This document shows, in pieces, positions 10,010 through 18,299 of a DNA stretch of 64,000 nt. The notes under the pieces are model-generated. The model made no database searches, had not been told where the DNA came from, and saw only the letters and a list, made by a program, of their open reading frames with translations. Source of the DNA: Pseudomonas sp. WN033 (GTDB lineage Bacteria; Pseudomonadota; Gammaproteobacteria; Pseudomonadales; Pseudomonadaceae). How positions within the stretch are numbered: the stretch's first letter is position 1; each line of letters starts with the position of its first letter. The stretch lies in the NCBI GenBank assembly GCA_002287035.1, contig NSKG01000003.1:248001-312000 (forward strand), in the 5' to 3' direction. Both the position numbers and the translations under genes were made by a program.

Positions 10010-10975
10010 TCAGGTATCGTCGGGTGAGTGCAGGGTAGTGCGGTTGCGGCCCTCTTGCTTGGACTGGTAGAGGGCGCTGTCGGCGGCGGCAACCAGGTCG
10101 AAGGCCGAACTCATGTCCTCGCTGAACTGGGCGACACCCAGGCTGATGGTGAAGTTTACCTGTTGTTCCAGATACTTCACGGTCAAGCGTTCCATGGCCT
10201 GGCGCAGGCGTTCGGCGAGTTGACCGGCACCTTGCAGCGTGGTGTCGGGCAGCAGCAGTACGAACTCCTCACCGCCGTAACGTCCGGCATAGTCGGTTTC
10301 ACGGGCATGCTGGCGAATCAGGCGAGCAGTCTCGCGGATGACCTCGTCGCCGGTCTGGTGCCCATGGTTGTCGTTGATCGGCTTGAAATGGTCGATGTCG
10401 AACATTACCAGGCTGGCAGGGGTCTCGTAGCGTTGATAGCGAGCGAACTCGCGCTCCAGACTTTGTTCCCAGTAGCGCCGGTTGAGCAGGCCGGTCAGGC
10501 CGTCACGGTGGGCCTGCTCGCGCAACTGCAGGTTGGCCGCTTCGAGCTGGCGCTTGTTCAGCGCCATGCCGGTTACATCGTAGATGATCAGGCAGACGTG
10601 ATCGGCTTCCCCGCGCGGGTTGCGCAGCGGCATGATGGTGACATTCTGGTACATCGCATCGGCCAGCCCGGTGATCGGCTGATAGCTGTTGAAACGTATC
10701 AGGTAGGGCCGTTGTTCCCAGATGGTGAAAACGCGGGTGCCGAGCAGAATCGCAGTCTCCAGTTTGCGGGAGAACCAGTCCTGATCGATTTCGGGAAACA
10801 GTTCGAACAGTGAGCGTTGGGCCGCCTCGGCAGAGCTGAGGCCTGAGTGGTTTTCCATGAAGCTGTTCCAGACCTCGATCCGGTAATCCCGGTCGAGTAC
10901 TACAACGCCCACATCGATGCTCTGGACGATATCCAGCAGCCAGTGGAGTTCGTTGATGTCAAACTGTGCGGCCAT
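10010..10975 (-). CDS. PAS-GGDEF diguanylate cyclase
   Basis: Soluble 321-residue protein: PAS domain at about 10-130 (VDVGVVVLDRDYRIEVWNSF region), a short helical linker, then GGDEF at about 155-315. Active-site motif GRYGGEEF (about 230-237) and VMFDIDHFKPINDNHGHQTG are intact, so cyclic di-GMP synthesis is expected. It starts 19 bases after the receiver-CheC gene on the same strand, so the two are very likely one operon and the cyclase may belong to that signalling pathway. No membrane segment is present. An I-site RxxD is not obvious at the usual place before GGEEF. Confidence 0.9.
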   Translation of the reverse strand: MAAQFDINELHWLLDIVQSIDVGVVVLDRDYRIEVWNSFMENHSGLSSAEAAQRSLFELFPEIDQDWFSRKLETAILLGTRVFTIWEQRPYLIRFNSYQPITGLADAMYQNVTIMPLRNPRGEADHVCLIIYDVTGMALNKRQLEAANLQLREQAHRDGLTGLLNRRYWEQSLEREFARYQRYETPASLVMFDIDHFKPINDNHGHQTGDEVIRETARLIRQHARETDYAGRYGGEEFVLLLPDTTLQGAGQLAERLRQAMERLTVKYLEQQVNFTISLGVAQFSEDMSSAFDLVAAADSALYQSKQEGRNRTTLHSPDDT

Positions 10976-10994
10976 GGCGGGGGTCCTGTTGGGC

Positions 10995-11999
10995 TCAGTT
11001 GATCATGAAGTCGAGCTGTTCACGCAGGCGCGGTACCGAATCTTCAGTGAACAGCAACAGCAGGTCGAAGTGGATGTCGAGGTCTTCCAGTCCATAGCTG
11101 ATTTCCACCGCCAGGGTGCGCTTCCAGCGGCGCTGGTTGATACGGATCAGTTCCTCGATCGGGCAATGCTGGCCGAGCACCATCGGGTGCCCCTGGGACA
11201 GGCTGATATTGAGTTGCTCGGACAGTCCGTTGAGGCAGGCGCCGATGATGATGGTAGCCAGGTCCAGCAGCATTTCCAGATGAGCTGTTTCGTCATTGGC
11301 GGTGTTGAGCAGGCGGGCGACATCCTCGATTTGCGCGTCGTGGAAGATCAGCAGGGCTTCACCTGCCACTCCTCCACCGATATAGCCCTGGCAGATGGCA
11401 GATAATTGTTCGCCGCGCTGGGCGTCGGCCAAGGCCATGTGCAATTCACCGACCTCAAGGATGTTGACGTTGGGAATCGGCAGCTTGATGAAAACACCAA
11501 GCACCCGGCCCAGCAGCTCGGCGGCACGCCCCATGGCGATGTTGGCGACTTCCCGAAAGGCATCGCGGAACGACACGCTGGGCAGCTCAGGCAGTGGTTC
11601 GTTGCTGGCTGTGGGCACTTCGGCCAGCGCGACATTGACCCCAAGGTTGTTCAGCGCATCGGCCAGGTGCTGCGGGTCGGCTGGTTTCTTGATGAAGGCC
11701 CGTGCGCCCAAGGCCTTGGCCCGACGTATTGCCTCTTCCTGAATGTCGCCGGATACGACAATGACTTCGGCGTGCAGGCCTTCCTGGCGCAACTGGCTGA
11801 GCACCCCGAAGCCGTCAAGTTCGGGCATGGTCAGGTCGAGCAGGACGATCTGGCCTGAGCCTTCGCGGATAGCCTTGAGTCCTTCGAGGCCGTTGGCTGC
11901 CTGAGTGATCCGGAACGGCCAGTTGGCCGGCAGAGCACGAATGAGCTGCTTACGAGCCATATTTGAGTCATCACATACCAGCAGAGGAATGGCGCTCAC
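10995..11999 (-). CDS. Response regulator with CheC-type output domain
   Basis: Receiver domain (about residues 1-125) joined to a CheC/CheX-like domain (about 135-330). The receiver has the acidic pocket (CDDS), phospho-acceptor Asp in LLDLTMPELDG (about residue 54), and Lys in IKKPADPQH. In the CheC part the first phosphatase motif is good (FREVANIAMG). The second helix reads LLDLATIIIG, where the family usually has ExxN, so only one active site may work. The GTG at 11999 is preferred because the receiver begins there (SAIPLLVCDDS) and an AGGA lies upstream; the longer ORF to 12161 would add an unlikely 54-residue tail. Probably a phosphatase or target-binding regulator upstream of the PAS-GGDEF protein. 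Confidence 0.85.
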   Translation of the reverse strand: MSAIPLLVCDDSNMARKQLIRALPANWPFRITQAANGLEGLKAIREGSGQIVLLDLTMPELDGFGVLSQLRQEGLHAEVIVVSGDIQEEAIRRAKALGARAFIKKPADPQHLADALNNLGVNVALAEVPTASNEPLPELPSVSFRDAFREVANIAMGRAAELLGRVLGVFIKLPIPNVNILEVGELHMALADAQRGEQLSAICQGYIGGGVAGEALLIFHDAQIEDVARLLNTANDETAHLEMLLDLATIIIGACLNGLSEQLNISLSQGHPMVLGQHCPIEELIRINQRRWKRTLAVEISYGLEDLDIHFDLLLLFTEDSVPRLREQLDFMIN

Positions 12000-12237
12000 T
12001 TCAGGTGTCCTTGTTCCTGGGCCTAAGGGTGGCAAAAAAATGGCGGCAGAATTACGGCAAATGGCCATTAGTCCTGGCGGCTGCAAGCATGACAATATAT
12101 TGACCTGTTGAGAAGGGATTGGCGCGTATTGCCGGACACTTTTCGACTGATGGCAGGACATTCCGGTTTTTGCTGATACGCTTGAGGTCAGGGACTCATC
12201 CAGTGCCAGCCAGGCTGGTTACAAGGAGTGCTTGACG

Positions 12238-13287
12238 ATGGAACACACTGAGACCGGTCAGCAGCACTTTCGATCCGTCCGCAGAGCGTTGCTGGCGCTG
12301 ATTTTTTTCTGCGGGCTGTATTTTGGGCTGTCCAATGTCGCGCATGGCGTACGCTTGCTGGGTGCACTGGAGCTGTTCTACGCCGGCTTCGCTTTGTTAA
12401 TGCTCTGGATTGCCGAACGTACCCGTTACTTGAGGGCCTGGTTGCTGGCCTTCCTGATTCCTTTTTTCATGATCATGATCCTGGCCATGACGCTTCCCAG
12501 CTCGTCGCGGACGATCTTTGCCTGGATTCAGGCGGTGCCGATCATCAGCTACATGTTGCTCGGGCTAAAGGCCGGTTTCTGGATGACGCTGGGTTTTGTG
12601 CCGCTGGGTGTGCTGGCGTTCAAGTACCGGTTGCTGATGGAGGGTGAGCCGAGGGTGATCATTGCATTGACCAATCTGGCCGTGAGCAGCCTGGCGATTG
12701 CAATACTGGCACATGTCTACGAGCGCAGCCGGACCGAAAATGAAAGGCGCCTTTCAGAGCAGGCCAGGACGGATCCGCTGACAGGCCTGGCCAATCGGTT
12801 CAAATTGCGCGAGGTGTTCGAGCGTGAGAGCGCCCATGCCATGCGCAATGGTAGCCCCTTGTCACTGATCATGCTGGATATCGACCACTTCAAGCGTATC
12901 AACGATACCTTTGGTCACGATATCGGTGATCAGGCCTTGTGCCATTTGGCGGGATTGCTGGCCGAGCCCCGTCGTCAGGTCGATCTGCCTTGCCGGCTTG
13001 GCGGTGAAGAGTTCGCCATTTTGCTGCCGGGGGCCAGTCTGGCAGCGGCGACTGAGCTGGCCGACAAGCTGCGCGAGCAGTTGCAGGACCGGCCTCTGCT
13101 ACTGGCGGAGCAGGATCTGGGGTTCAGCTTCAGTGCCGGGGTTGCCACCTTGGGTGATGACGGCAACGATCTGGACGCGGTGTTGCAAAGCGCCGACTGG
13201 CGGATGTACCAGGCCAAGCGCAGGGGGCGCAATCAGGTGGTTGCCACTGGTCGGCAGGCGCCAGAGATGGAGCCCACGGGTGATTGA
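12238..13287 (+). CDS. Membrane diguanylate cyclase
   Basis: A 349-residue protein with about six hydrophobic helices in residues 15-165 (MASE-like sensor, family unassigned), then GGDEF from about 180 to 340. The catalytic motif LGGEEF is at about residue 254, preceded by IMLDIDHFKRINDTFGHDIG. The ATG at 12238 is chosen over the in-frame TTG at 12232 because AAGGAG at 12223-12228 gives nine-base spacing. It is divergent from the receiver-CheC gene across a 238-base intergenic region that probably holds both promoters. I see no repeat or RNA in that region. Confidence 0.9.
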   Translation: MEHTETGQQHFRSVRRALLALIFFCGLYFGLSNVAHGVRLLGALELFYAGFALLMLWIAERTRYLRAWLLAFLIPFFMIMILAMTLPSSSRTIFAWIQAVPIISYMLLGLKAGFWMTLGFVPLGVLAFKYRLLMEGEPRVIIALTNLAVSSLAIAILAHVYERSRTENERRLSEQARTDPLTGLANRFKLREVFERESAHAMRNGSPLSLIMLDIDHFKRINDTFGHDIGDQALCHLAGLLAEPRRQVDLPCRLGGEEFAILLPGASLAAATELADKLREQLQDRPLLLAEQDLGFSFSAGVATLGDDGNDLDAVLQSADWRMYQAKRRGRNQVVATGRQAPEMEPTGD

Positions 13288-13292
13288 AATTA

Positions 13293-13314
13293 AATGTTCT
13301 GAATATAAAACATT
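13293..13314. promoter_or_regulatory. AT-rich inverted repeat upstream of ald
   Basis: AATGTT (13293-13298) and AACATT (13309-13314) form an inverted repeat inside an unusually AT-rich patch between the cyclase and ald. It lies just upstream of the putative ald promoter, where an Lrp/AsnC-type activator of alanine catabolism could bind. The binding protein is inference. Confidence 0.4.
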
Positions 13315-13326
13315 GTGTAAATTTAA

Positions 13327-13354
13327 TTGAATCCTTGGGGCCGGCTTCTACACT
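13327..13354 (+). promoter_or_regulatory. Putative sigma-70 promoter of ald
   Basis: TTGAAT at 13327-13332 and TACACT at 13349-13354 are separated by 16 bases and lie about 40 bases before the ald start codon. Each box matches four to five of six consensus bases. Read by eye only. Confidence 0.5.
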
Positions 13355-13394
13355 GGTGAGTAAGAATGTGTGGCGCTGTTGAGGAGTGAACATC

Positions 13395-14513
13395 ATGCAT
13401 GTTGGTGTGCCCAAGGAAATCAAGAACCATGAGTACCGGGTCGGCCTGACGCCTCAGGCAGTGACGGAGCTGGTACGCCATGGTCATCAGGTCAGTGTCG
13501 AGCGCGATGCCGGCCAGGCCATCGGTTTTGACAATGCGGCCTATCAGGCCGCCGGGGCGAAGCTGGTGAATGACGAACAGGTCTTTGCCGAGGCTGATTT
13601 GATCGTCAAGGTCAAGGAGCCTCAGGCCGAAGAGCGGGCCCGGTTGCGCCCAGGTCAGGTGTTGTTCACTTATCTGCATCTGGCACCAGACCGTGCCCAG
13701 ACCGAAGATCTGCTGGCCAGCGGGGCAACCTGCATCGCCTATGAAACTGTGACCGATGCCCAGGGGCGTCTGCCATTGTTGGCGCCAATGTCTGAGGTGG
13801 CGGGGCGTATGGCGATTCAGGCCGGGGCCAGTTGCCTGGAAAAGGCCCGAGGTGGGCGGGGTGTCCTGCTGGGTGGGGTGCCCGGGGTGCCGCGTGGCAA
13901 GGTCGTGATTTTGGGCGGTGGTGTGGTGGGCGCCAATGCCCTGGCCATGGCGGTCGGTATTGGAGCCGATGTCAGCGTGCTGGACAAGAATCCTGATGTG
14001 TTGCGGCGGCTCGATGCCCAGTATGGCAACCGCATCACCACCCTGTACTCCACCGCATCTGTCGTTGAAGAACAGCTGTGTGGCGCTGACCTGGTGGTGG
14101 GGGCGGTGTTGATCCCAGGGGCCGCGGCGCCTAAGCTGATCAGTGCTGAACTGGTGCGGCGAATGCAGCCGGGTGCGGTGCTGGTGGATGTTGCCATTGA
14201 CCAGGGTGGCTGCGCCGAAACTTCACGTCCGACCACGCATGCCGATCCGACTTATGTGGTTGATGAAGTGGTGCACTACTGTGTGGCCAATATGCCTGGG
14301 GCTGTGGCACGAACCTCGACCCAAGCACTCAACAATGCCACCTTGCCGTTTGTTCTGGCCTTGGCCAATAAGGGGGCCAGGCAGGCCCTTGGCGATGATC
14401 CGCACCTGCTCAACGGTCTCAATGTCTGCGCCGGGCAGCTGACCAACGCCAGCGTGGCTGAGGCGCTGGGGTTGCCGGTGCAAGCCCTTGAGCAGGCCCT
14501 GGCCGGGCTTTGA
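13395..14513 (+). CDS. ald: Alanine dehydrogenase
   Basis: NAD-dependent enzyme interconverting L-alanine and pyruvate + ammonia; in pseudomonads usually catabolic. The ATG at 13395 is preferred over the GTG at 13386 since GAGGAG (13381-13386) is spaced eight bases from it and the protein then begins [13 protein letters not shown], as in the family. Length is 372 residues (typical 371). Visible landmarks: KVKEPQ (Lys near 74), FTYLHLAPD (His near 95), the Rossmann glycine motif [16 protein letters not shown] (near 175) and [18 protein letters not shown]. An AT-rich inverted repeat and a promoter lie upstream. Confidence 0.96.
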   Translation: MHVGVPKEIKNHEYRVGLTPQAVTELVRHGHQVSVERDAGQAIGFDNAAYQAAGAKLVNDEQVFAEADLIVKVKEPQAEERARLRPGQVLFTYLHLAPDRAQTEDLLASGATCIAYETVTDAQGRLPLLAPMSEVAGRMAIQAGASCLEKARGGRGVLLGGVPGVPRGKVVILGGGVVGANALAMAVGIGADVSVLDKNPDVLRRLDAQYGNRITTLYSTASVVEEQLCGADLVVGAVLIPGAAAPKLISAELVRRMQPGAVLVDVAIDQGGCAETSRPTTHADPTYVVDEVVHYCVANMPGAVARTSTQALNNATLPFVLALANKGARQALGDDPHLLNGLNVCAGQLTNASVAEALGLPVQALEQALAGL

Positions 14514-14590
14514 TCTGCATCAGTATGGTGCGGTTGACCGTTGGCTAAACTGAGTCCGGTTAGCCGCATCATCAGGTTGGGAGTCATGCC

Positions 14591-14917
14591 ATGTCCGATA
14601 CCACCTTGAGCCGTTTGCAACGGCTGCACGATGACTATGCCGCGCGTAGCAGTGCGCTGCGCAGGGACTTGGCTGCGCGCTACTCCAGCGATACGGCCGA
14701 ACAGGCTCAGGAGCGTGAGAATGACGAGGTCATGGAAGCCTTGCTGGCCGAGTCCAGTGAACTTCAGCGCCGAGTGGCGCTAGCGATCGAGCGCTATAAG
14801 CAGGGCGAATATGGTATCTGCCAGCGTTGCGGTGAAGCCATAGCTCCGGCCCGGTTGGAAGCCTTGCCTGCGGCCGAATACTGCATCGGCTGTGCCGATC
14901 TGGCCGAGCGTCAGTGA
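14591..14917 (+). CDS. DksA/TraR-family zinc-finger protein
   Basis: A 108-residue member of the TraR/DksA family that may bind RNA polymerase through its secondary channel. An N-terminal coiled coil (about 1-65, rich in Ala/Glu/Arg) precedes a four-cysteine zinc finger, CQRCGEAI (about 77) and CIGCADL (about 98). It is shorter than housekeeping DksA (about 150), so it is a paralog of the YbiI/short DksA-like type. Its stop overlaps the 3' end of the convergent acyltransferase gene by seven bases. Confidence 0.85.
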   Translation: MSDTTLSRLQRLHDDYAARSSALRRDLAARYSSDTAEQAQERENDEVMEALLAESSELQRRVALAIERYKQGEYGICQRCGEAIAPARLEALPAAEYCIGCADLAERQ

Positions 14918-15801
14918 CGCTCGGCACGTAATTGTTCAAGGCGCCGATCCTTGTCCTGCCATAGTTGGTTGACCCAGTCCTGGAACTGCTGGCGAAACTG
15001 CGGATCGTTTGCATAGTCGCCCTTGAACAGCTCTGTGGGTACATCCAGGCCGCGAATATCCACCACCACCCGTTCAACCCGGCCGCTAACCAAAGCCCAG
15101 AAGCCCGGCGGCTTGCCTTCGGGATAGAGGATGGTGACATCCAGCAGTGACTTCATCTGTTCGCCCAGTGCTGCCATGACGAAGGCAATTCCACCAGACT
15201 TGGGTTTGAGCAGGTGCTGGTAGGGCGATTGCTGGGCAGCATGTTTGGTTGGAGTAAAACGGGTCCCTTCCAAGTAGTTGACCACGGTCACCGGGATCGA
15301 ATGAAACTTTTCGCAGGCGCGCTTGGTGATTTCCAGATCCTTGCCGGCATCTTCCGGGTGTTTGGCCAGATGCGCCTTGCTGTAACGCTTCATGAACGGG
15401 TAATCAAGCGCCCAGAAAGCCAGTCCCAGAAAGGGCACCCAGATCAGTTCTTTTTTGAGGAAGAACTTGAAGTACGGCGTCTTGCGATTGAAAGCTTGAA
15501 CCAGCGCCGGGATGTCGACCCAGGACTGGTGGTTGCTGATCACCAGATAGGAGTGGTTGCTTTCCAGCGGCGTGTCACAGCGGATATCCCAGTGGGTTGG
15601 GGTCATGAGGGCAAAGATCAGTTTGTTGAGTTCGGCCCAGGTTTCGGCGATCCACATGATCCAGCGCGAGCAGAAGCGGCGGCTGGCAGGGTGAGGCACG
15701 AGAGCCTTGATGATTCCAAGTATCAGCATTGGGCCAATGCCGATCAGGGTATTGAGCAGGATCAGCAGGCAGGTGAGTACGCCGGTCAACCAATGGGGCA
15801 T
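14911..15801 (-). CDS. 1-acylglycerol-3-phosphate acyltransferase-like (YihG/PlsC family)
   Basis: Membrane-bound lysophospholipid acyltransferase family, predicted to transfer acyl chains to lysophosphatidic acid or a related lipid. The HX4D catalytic motif is NHQSWVD (about 88-94) and the acceptor-binding block is NYLEGTRFT (about 168-176). The N-terminus has hydrophobic helices (WLTGVLTCLLILLNTLIGIG). The ATG at 15801 is chosen because AAGGAA lies upstream and the protein then starts MPHWLTG at the membrane anchor; the ORF extends upstream without support. Length 296 fits E. coli YihG (about 310) better than PlsC (245). It is divergent from an Lnt paralog, both lipid-acylation enzymes. Confidence 0.88.
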   Translation of the reverse strand: MPHWLTGVLTCLLILLNTLIGIGPMLILGIIKALVPHPASRRFCSRWIMWIAETWAELNKLIFALMTPTHWDIRCDTPLESNHSYLVISNHQSWVDIPALVQAFNRKTPYFKFFLKKELIWVPFLGLAFWALDYPFMKRYSKAHLAKHPEDAGKDLEITKRACEKFHSIPVTVVNYLEGTRFTPTKHAAQQSPYQHLLKPKSGGIAFVMAALGEQMKSLLDVTILYPEGKPPGFWALVSGRVERVVVDIRGLDVPTELFKGDYANDPQFRQQFQDWVNQLWQDKDRRLEQLRAERH

Positions 15802-15951
15802 GTAAAACAGTTCCTTTCTTGCGGCCGAGCTTGCAAGCATAATGATTTTTCGCCTGGGTGACAGTTGAAATGCAAGTGCATTCACCCGAACAGGGGATTG
15901 CGGCAGGTGGCGGTCACTTCTAGCCTGACATGCCGCCAACAGGAGCTGTAC

Positions 15952-17589
15952 ATGTCTTCTCTTGAGCCGACACCTGGCCCCGTGTTCGAGCTTTCCAGGC
16001 CCGTCCTGAGGCGGCGGGGCGTTGTTTGGCGCTTTCTGCTGTCCGGGCTGAGTGCCGTACTGCTGTTTCTTCCCTGGTTGTATCCGCAACTGTTCTGGTT
16101 GGCCTGGCTGGGCTGGATCCCGCTGCTGTGGGCGCTGGACGACAGCCGACCGGGGCTGGCGCTGTTGCTGGGCTGGTTCGCCGGCACGCTGTATTTCGCC
16201 GGGACCTGCTACTGGATGATCGATTTCGCCATCAATCTCAAGGGCTTGAGCTGGTTGTCCAGCATGGGGCTGGCGATGTTGTTCTGGCTGTATTCCGGGC
16301 TGCTACTGGGGTTGGCCGGCCTCTTGTATCGCTACCTGTCGCAGCAACTGCCAGCCTGGGATGTGTTGAGCTTTCCGTTGGCTTTCGTGAGCCTTACGGT
16401 ACTTTACCCAGCCCTGTTCGAAACCAACTTCGCGGAAACCCAGACCGAGTTTTTGCTGGGCCTGCAAGGTGTTGCAGTGTTCGGGGCCAAGGGCATGGAT
16501 CTGGCCATGCTGTTGTTTGCCGTGCTGGTTTATCGATTGTGGCGGCCGCTACCACAGTATGCCCGCCTGGCAACCCGGCTGCAGATCGGTGGCTGGAGTT
16601 TGCTGGCGGCCTGGATGCTGTACGGCGTACTGAGCCTCGACCTTTGGGATCAGCGGGTGGAAGGGTGGGAGACTCGGCGCATTGGCCTGGTGCAACCCAA
16701 TGACCCGCCCAGCATCGAGATTCCACCGCCGGCACCAGGCTTTAGCCGCGAATTTCCTGAAGAAATGGCCGCCACGGCGCGCTTGCAGCAGGCCGGTGCC
16801 GAGTGGGTGGTGTGGCCGGAGGCGCGCTACAAGGGTTGGTTCGAACTGTACAGCGTCAGAGAGGCCTGGGCCCGGCAGTTGTCCGAGTGGCAGTTGCCGC
16901 TGATTTTTCATGATGTGGAACGGCGTTGGGTCAACAGTCGGCAGGTCAGTTTCAACAGCATGGTGCTGCTGGGGGCGGACGGTGAGCAGCAGGGCTTTTA
17001 CCGCAAGATGCTGCGTATGCCCTTTGGCGAGTATCTGCCGGAGTTTTTTCAGTTGCCTGGCCTGCGCCATCTTTCCGAGTTTTTTCTGGGTGAGTTTCTG
17101 CGGCCGTTGCGAGCCGGGCAGAGTCACTCGGTGTTTGAGCTGGACGGCATGCGCATAGTGCCGAAGATTTGCTATGAAGCGGCCTTCCCGCGTTTTAATG
17201 CCCAGGCGGTGGGGGCCGATGGCGCCGGCAAACTGTTGCTGTTCGTTTCTCAGGACAACTGGTTTGGCGAAACTAATCAACCTTTCCAGCACCGCGCCAT
17301 GTCGATCGTGCGGGCGGTGGAAAACCGTGTGCCTATGGTGCACCTGATCAATAACGGCCCTTCGGTCGCGGCATCGCCACAGGGGCGGGTAGTGGCCGGC
17401 ACCGAAGCATTCACCCGGGCGGAGTTGTTGGTCGATCTGCCGTTTTCACCCGTCAGTGGCGGGAGCCTGTTCAGCCGTTATCCTTGGCTGACGGAGAGTT
17501 TTTTGCTGGCGGGGCTGGCCTTGTTGCTGCTGGCTGCCGGCCTACGCCGCTATCGTTACGGTCCGTGTGAGGCCTCTGCTTCCAACTGA
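15952..17589 (+). CDS. Apolipoprotein N-acyltransferase paralog (Lnt-like)
   Basis: Multi-helix N-terminal membrane region (about 25-235) followed by a carbon-nitrogen hydrolase (nitrilase) domain (about 245-500) and a last TM helix (about 510-530). This is the Lnt architecture. The Glu-Lys-Cys triad is kept: WPEARYKGW (Glu near 289), FYRKMLRMPFGEYLPEF (Lys near 351) and KICYEAAF (Cys near 407). AGGAG precedes the ATG at 15952. Pseudomonads usually carry lnt next to ybeX/ybeY, which are absent here, so this is probably a second copy; substrate could be another lipoprotein class or lipid. The last 34 bases overlap the convergent Sel1 gene. Confidence 0.82.
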   Translation: MSSLEPTPGPVFELSRPVLRRRGVVWRFLLSGLSAVLLFLPWLYPQLFWLAWLGWIPLLWALDDSRPGLALLLGWFAGTLYFAGTCYWMIDFAINLKGLSWLSSMGLAMLFWLYSGLLLGLAGLLYRYLSQQLPAWDVLSFPLAFVSLTVLYPALFETNFAETQTEFLLGLQGVAVFGAKGMDLAMLLFAVLVYRLWRPLPQYARLATRLQIGGWSLLAAWMLYGVLSLDLWDQRVEGWETRRIGLVQPNDPPSIEIPPPAPGFSREFPEEMAATARLQQAGAEWVVWPEARYKGWFELYSVREAWARQLSEWQLPLIFHDVERRWVNSRQVSFNSMVLLGADGEQQGFYRKMLRMPFGEYLPEFFQLPGLRHLSEFFLGEFLRPLRAGQSHSVFELDGMRIVPKICYEAAFPRFNAQAVGADGAGKLLLFVSQDNWFGETNQPFQHRAMSIVRAVENRVPMVHLINNGPSVAASPQGRVVAGTEAFTRAELLVDLPFSPVSGGSLFSRYPWLTESFLLAGLALLLLAAGLRRYRYGPCEASASN

Positions 17590-18116
17590 TGCAGAAACAA
17601 CCGGGCGGTCGGCTGGCCAGCCTCGGCGGCCCGGCGAATCAGCACCAGCCCGGTTTCCAGCCGCTCGTGGTCATAGTCACGCTTGCCCAGCTCCCACAAG
17701 GCATCTGGGTTGTTGCCTTCGGCGGCCCGTTCATACCAGTGCTGAGCCAGATCCAGGTCTTCGCCGACACCCTGACCCAGGTCATAGGCTTTACCCACCT
17801 CATACTGAGCGATTGGGTCACCAGCTTCGGCAGCGCGCAGATACCACTGGAAGGCCAGAGCATGATCCATGGGCACGCCCTGACCCAGCGCGTGCATGTT
17901 GGCGACATTGAGCATGCCCTGCCGGTTGCCGGCTTCGGCCAGCGCCAGGTAGCGGCTGTAGGCCAGTTCGTAGTCGCCCATTTTATAGACGGCGTAGGCT
18001 TCGAGCGCCTGAATCATTTCACGCCCAACCCGCGCCTGATCATCTTCGGCGATTACGGGTGACGGGCCCATAAGGGCACCGCAGAGAACCAGCAGTAAAT
18101 ACAGGCGACGCGACAT
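17556..18116 (-). CDS. Secreted Sel1-repeat protein
   Basis: A 186-residue periplasmic protein with a signal peptide (MSRRLYLLLVLCGALMGPSPVIA) and about three to four Sel1/TPR-like repeats, e.g. ALAEAGNRQGMLNVANMHAL and the following YLRAAEAGDPIAQYEVGKAY and WYERAAEGNNPDALWELG units. Such repeats mediate protein-protein contacts; function unknown. The reverse-strand ORF stays open up to 19001 through the yebC-family gene, but that extension is antisense noise: the signal peptide fixes the start at 18116. Its 3' end overlaps the Lnt paralog by 34 bases. Confidence 0.82.
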   Translation of the reverse strand: MSRRLYLLLVLCGALMGPSPVIAEDDQARVGREMIQALEAYAVYKMGDYELAYSRYLALAEAGNRQGMLNVANMHALGQGVPMDHALAFQWYLRAAEAGDPIAQYEVGKAYDLGQGVGEDLDLAQHWYERAAEGNNPDALWELGKRDYDHERLETGLVLIRRAAEAGQPTARLFLHQLEAEASHGP

Positions 18117-18196
18117 AGTGGGCTCCCGCGAGCAAGGGCAGAGTGGAATCAGCCTAGCAGGGGCAGGCAGGTGGGTCGCTAGCACCAAGGTGGGGA

Positions 18197-18281
18197 TCGT
18201 TCGGCACTTTGGTCCTGTCAGGTTGATAAAAACATCAACATTTTCTGACTCAGGGCGTAAAATCGACGCTTTGCCGAACGA
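18197..18281 (+). promoter_or_regulatory. Branched-fold leader element before yebC-family gene
   Basis: A perfect 10-bp outer stem (TCGTTCGGCA 18197-18206 with TGCCGAACGA 18272-18281) encloses two arms. Arm one pairs 18214-18221 with 18245-18254 (8 bp with a two-base bulge) and continues to a GTTGAT/ATCAAC hairpin (18222-18239). Arm two is GCGT/ACGC (18255-18269). The result is a three-way-junction shape ending 18 bases before the start codon. It may be a 5' UTR regulatory RNA or a protein-binding palindrome; it matches no riboswitch class I know. Confidence 0.45.
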
Positions 18282-18299
18282 CCATACGGAAGAGCACCC

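Noticed and set aside
12000-12161. 54-residue N-terminal extension of the receiver-CheC protein
   Set aside because: The receiver fold starts at the GTG at 11999, which has a ribosome site; the extension is Pro/Ser-rich with no motif.
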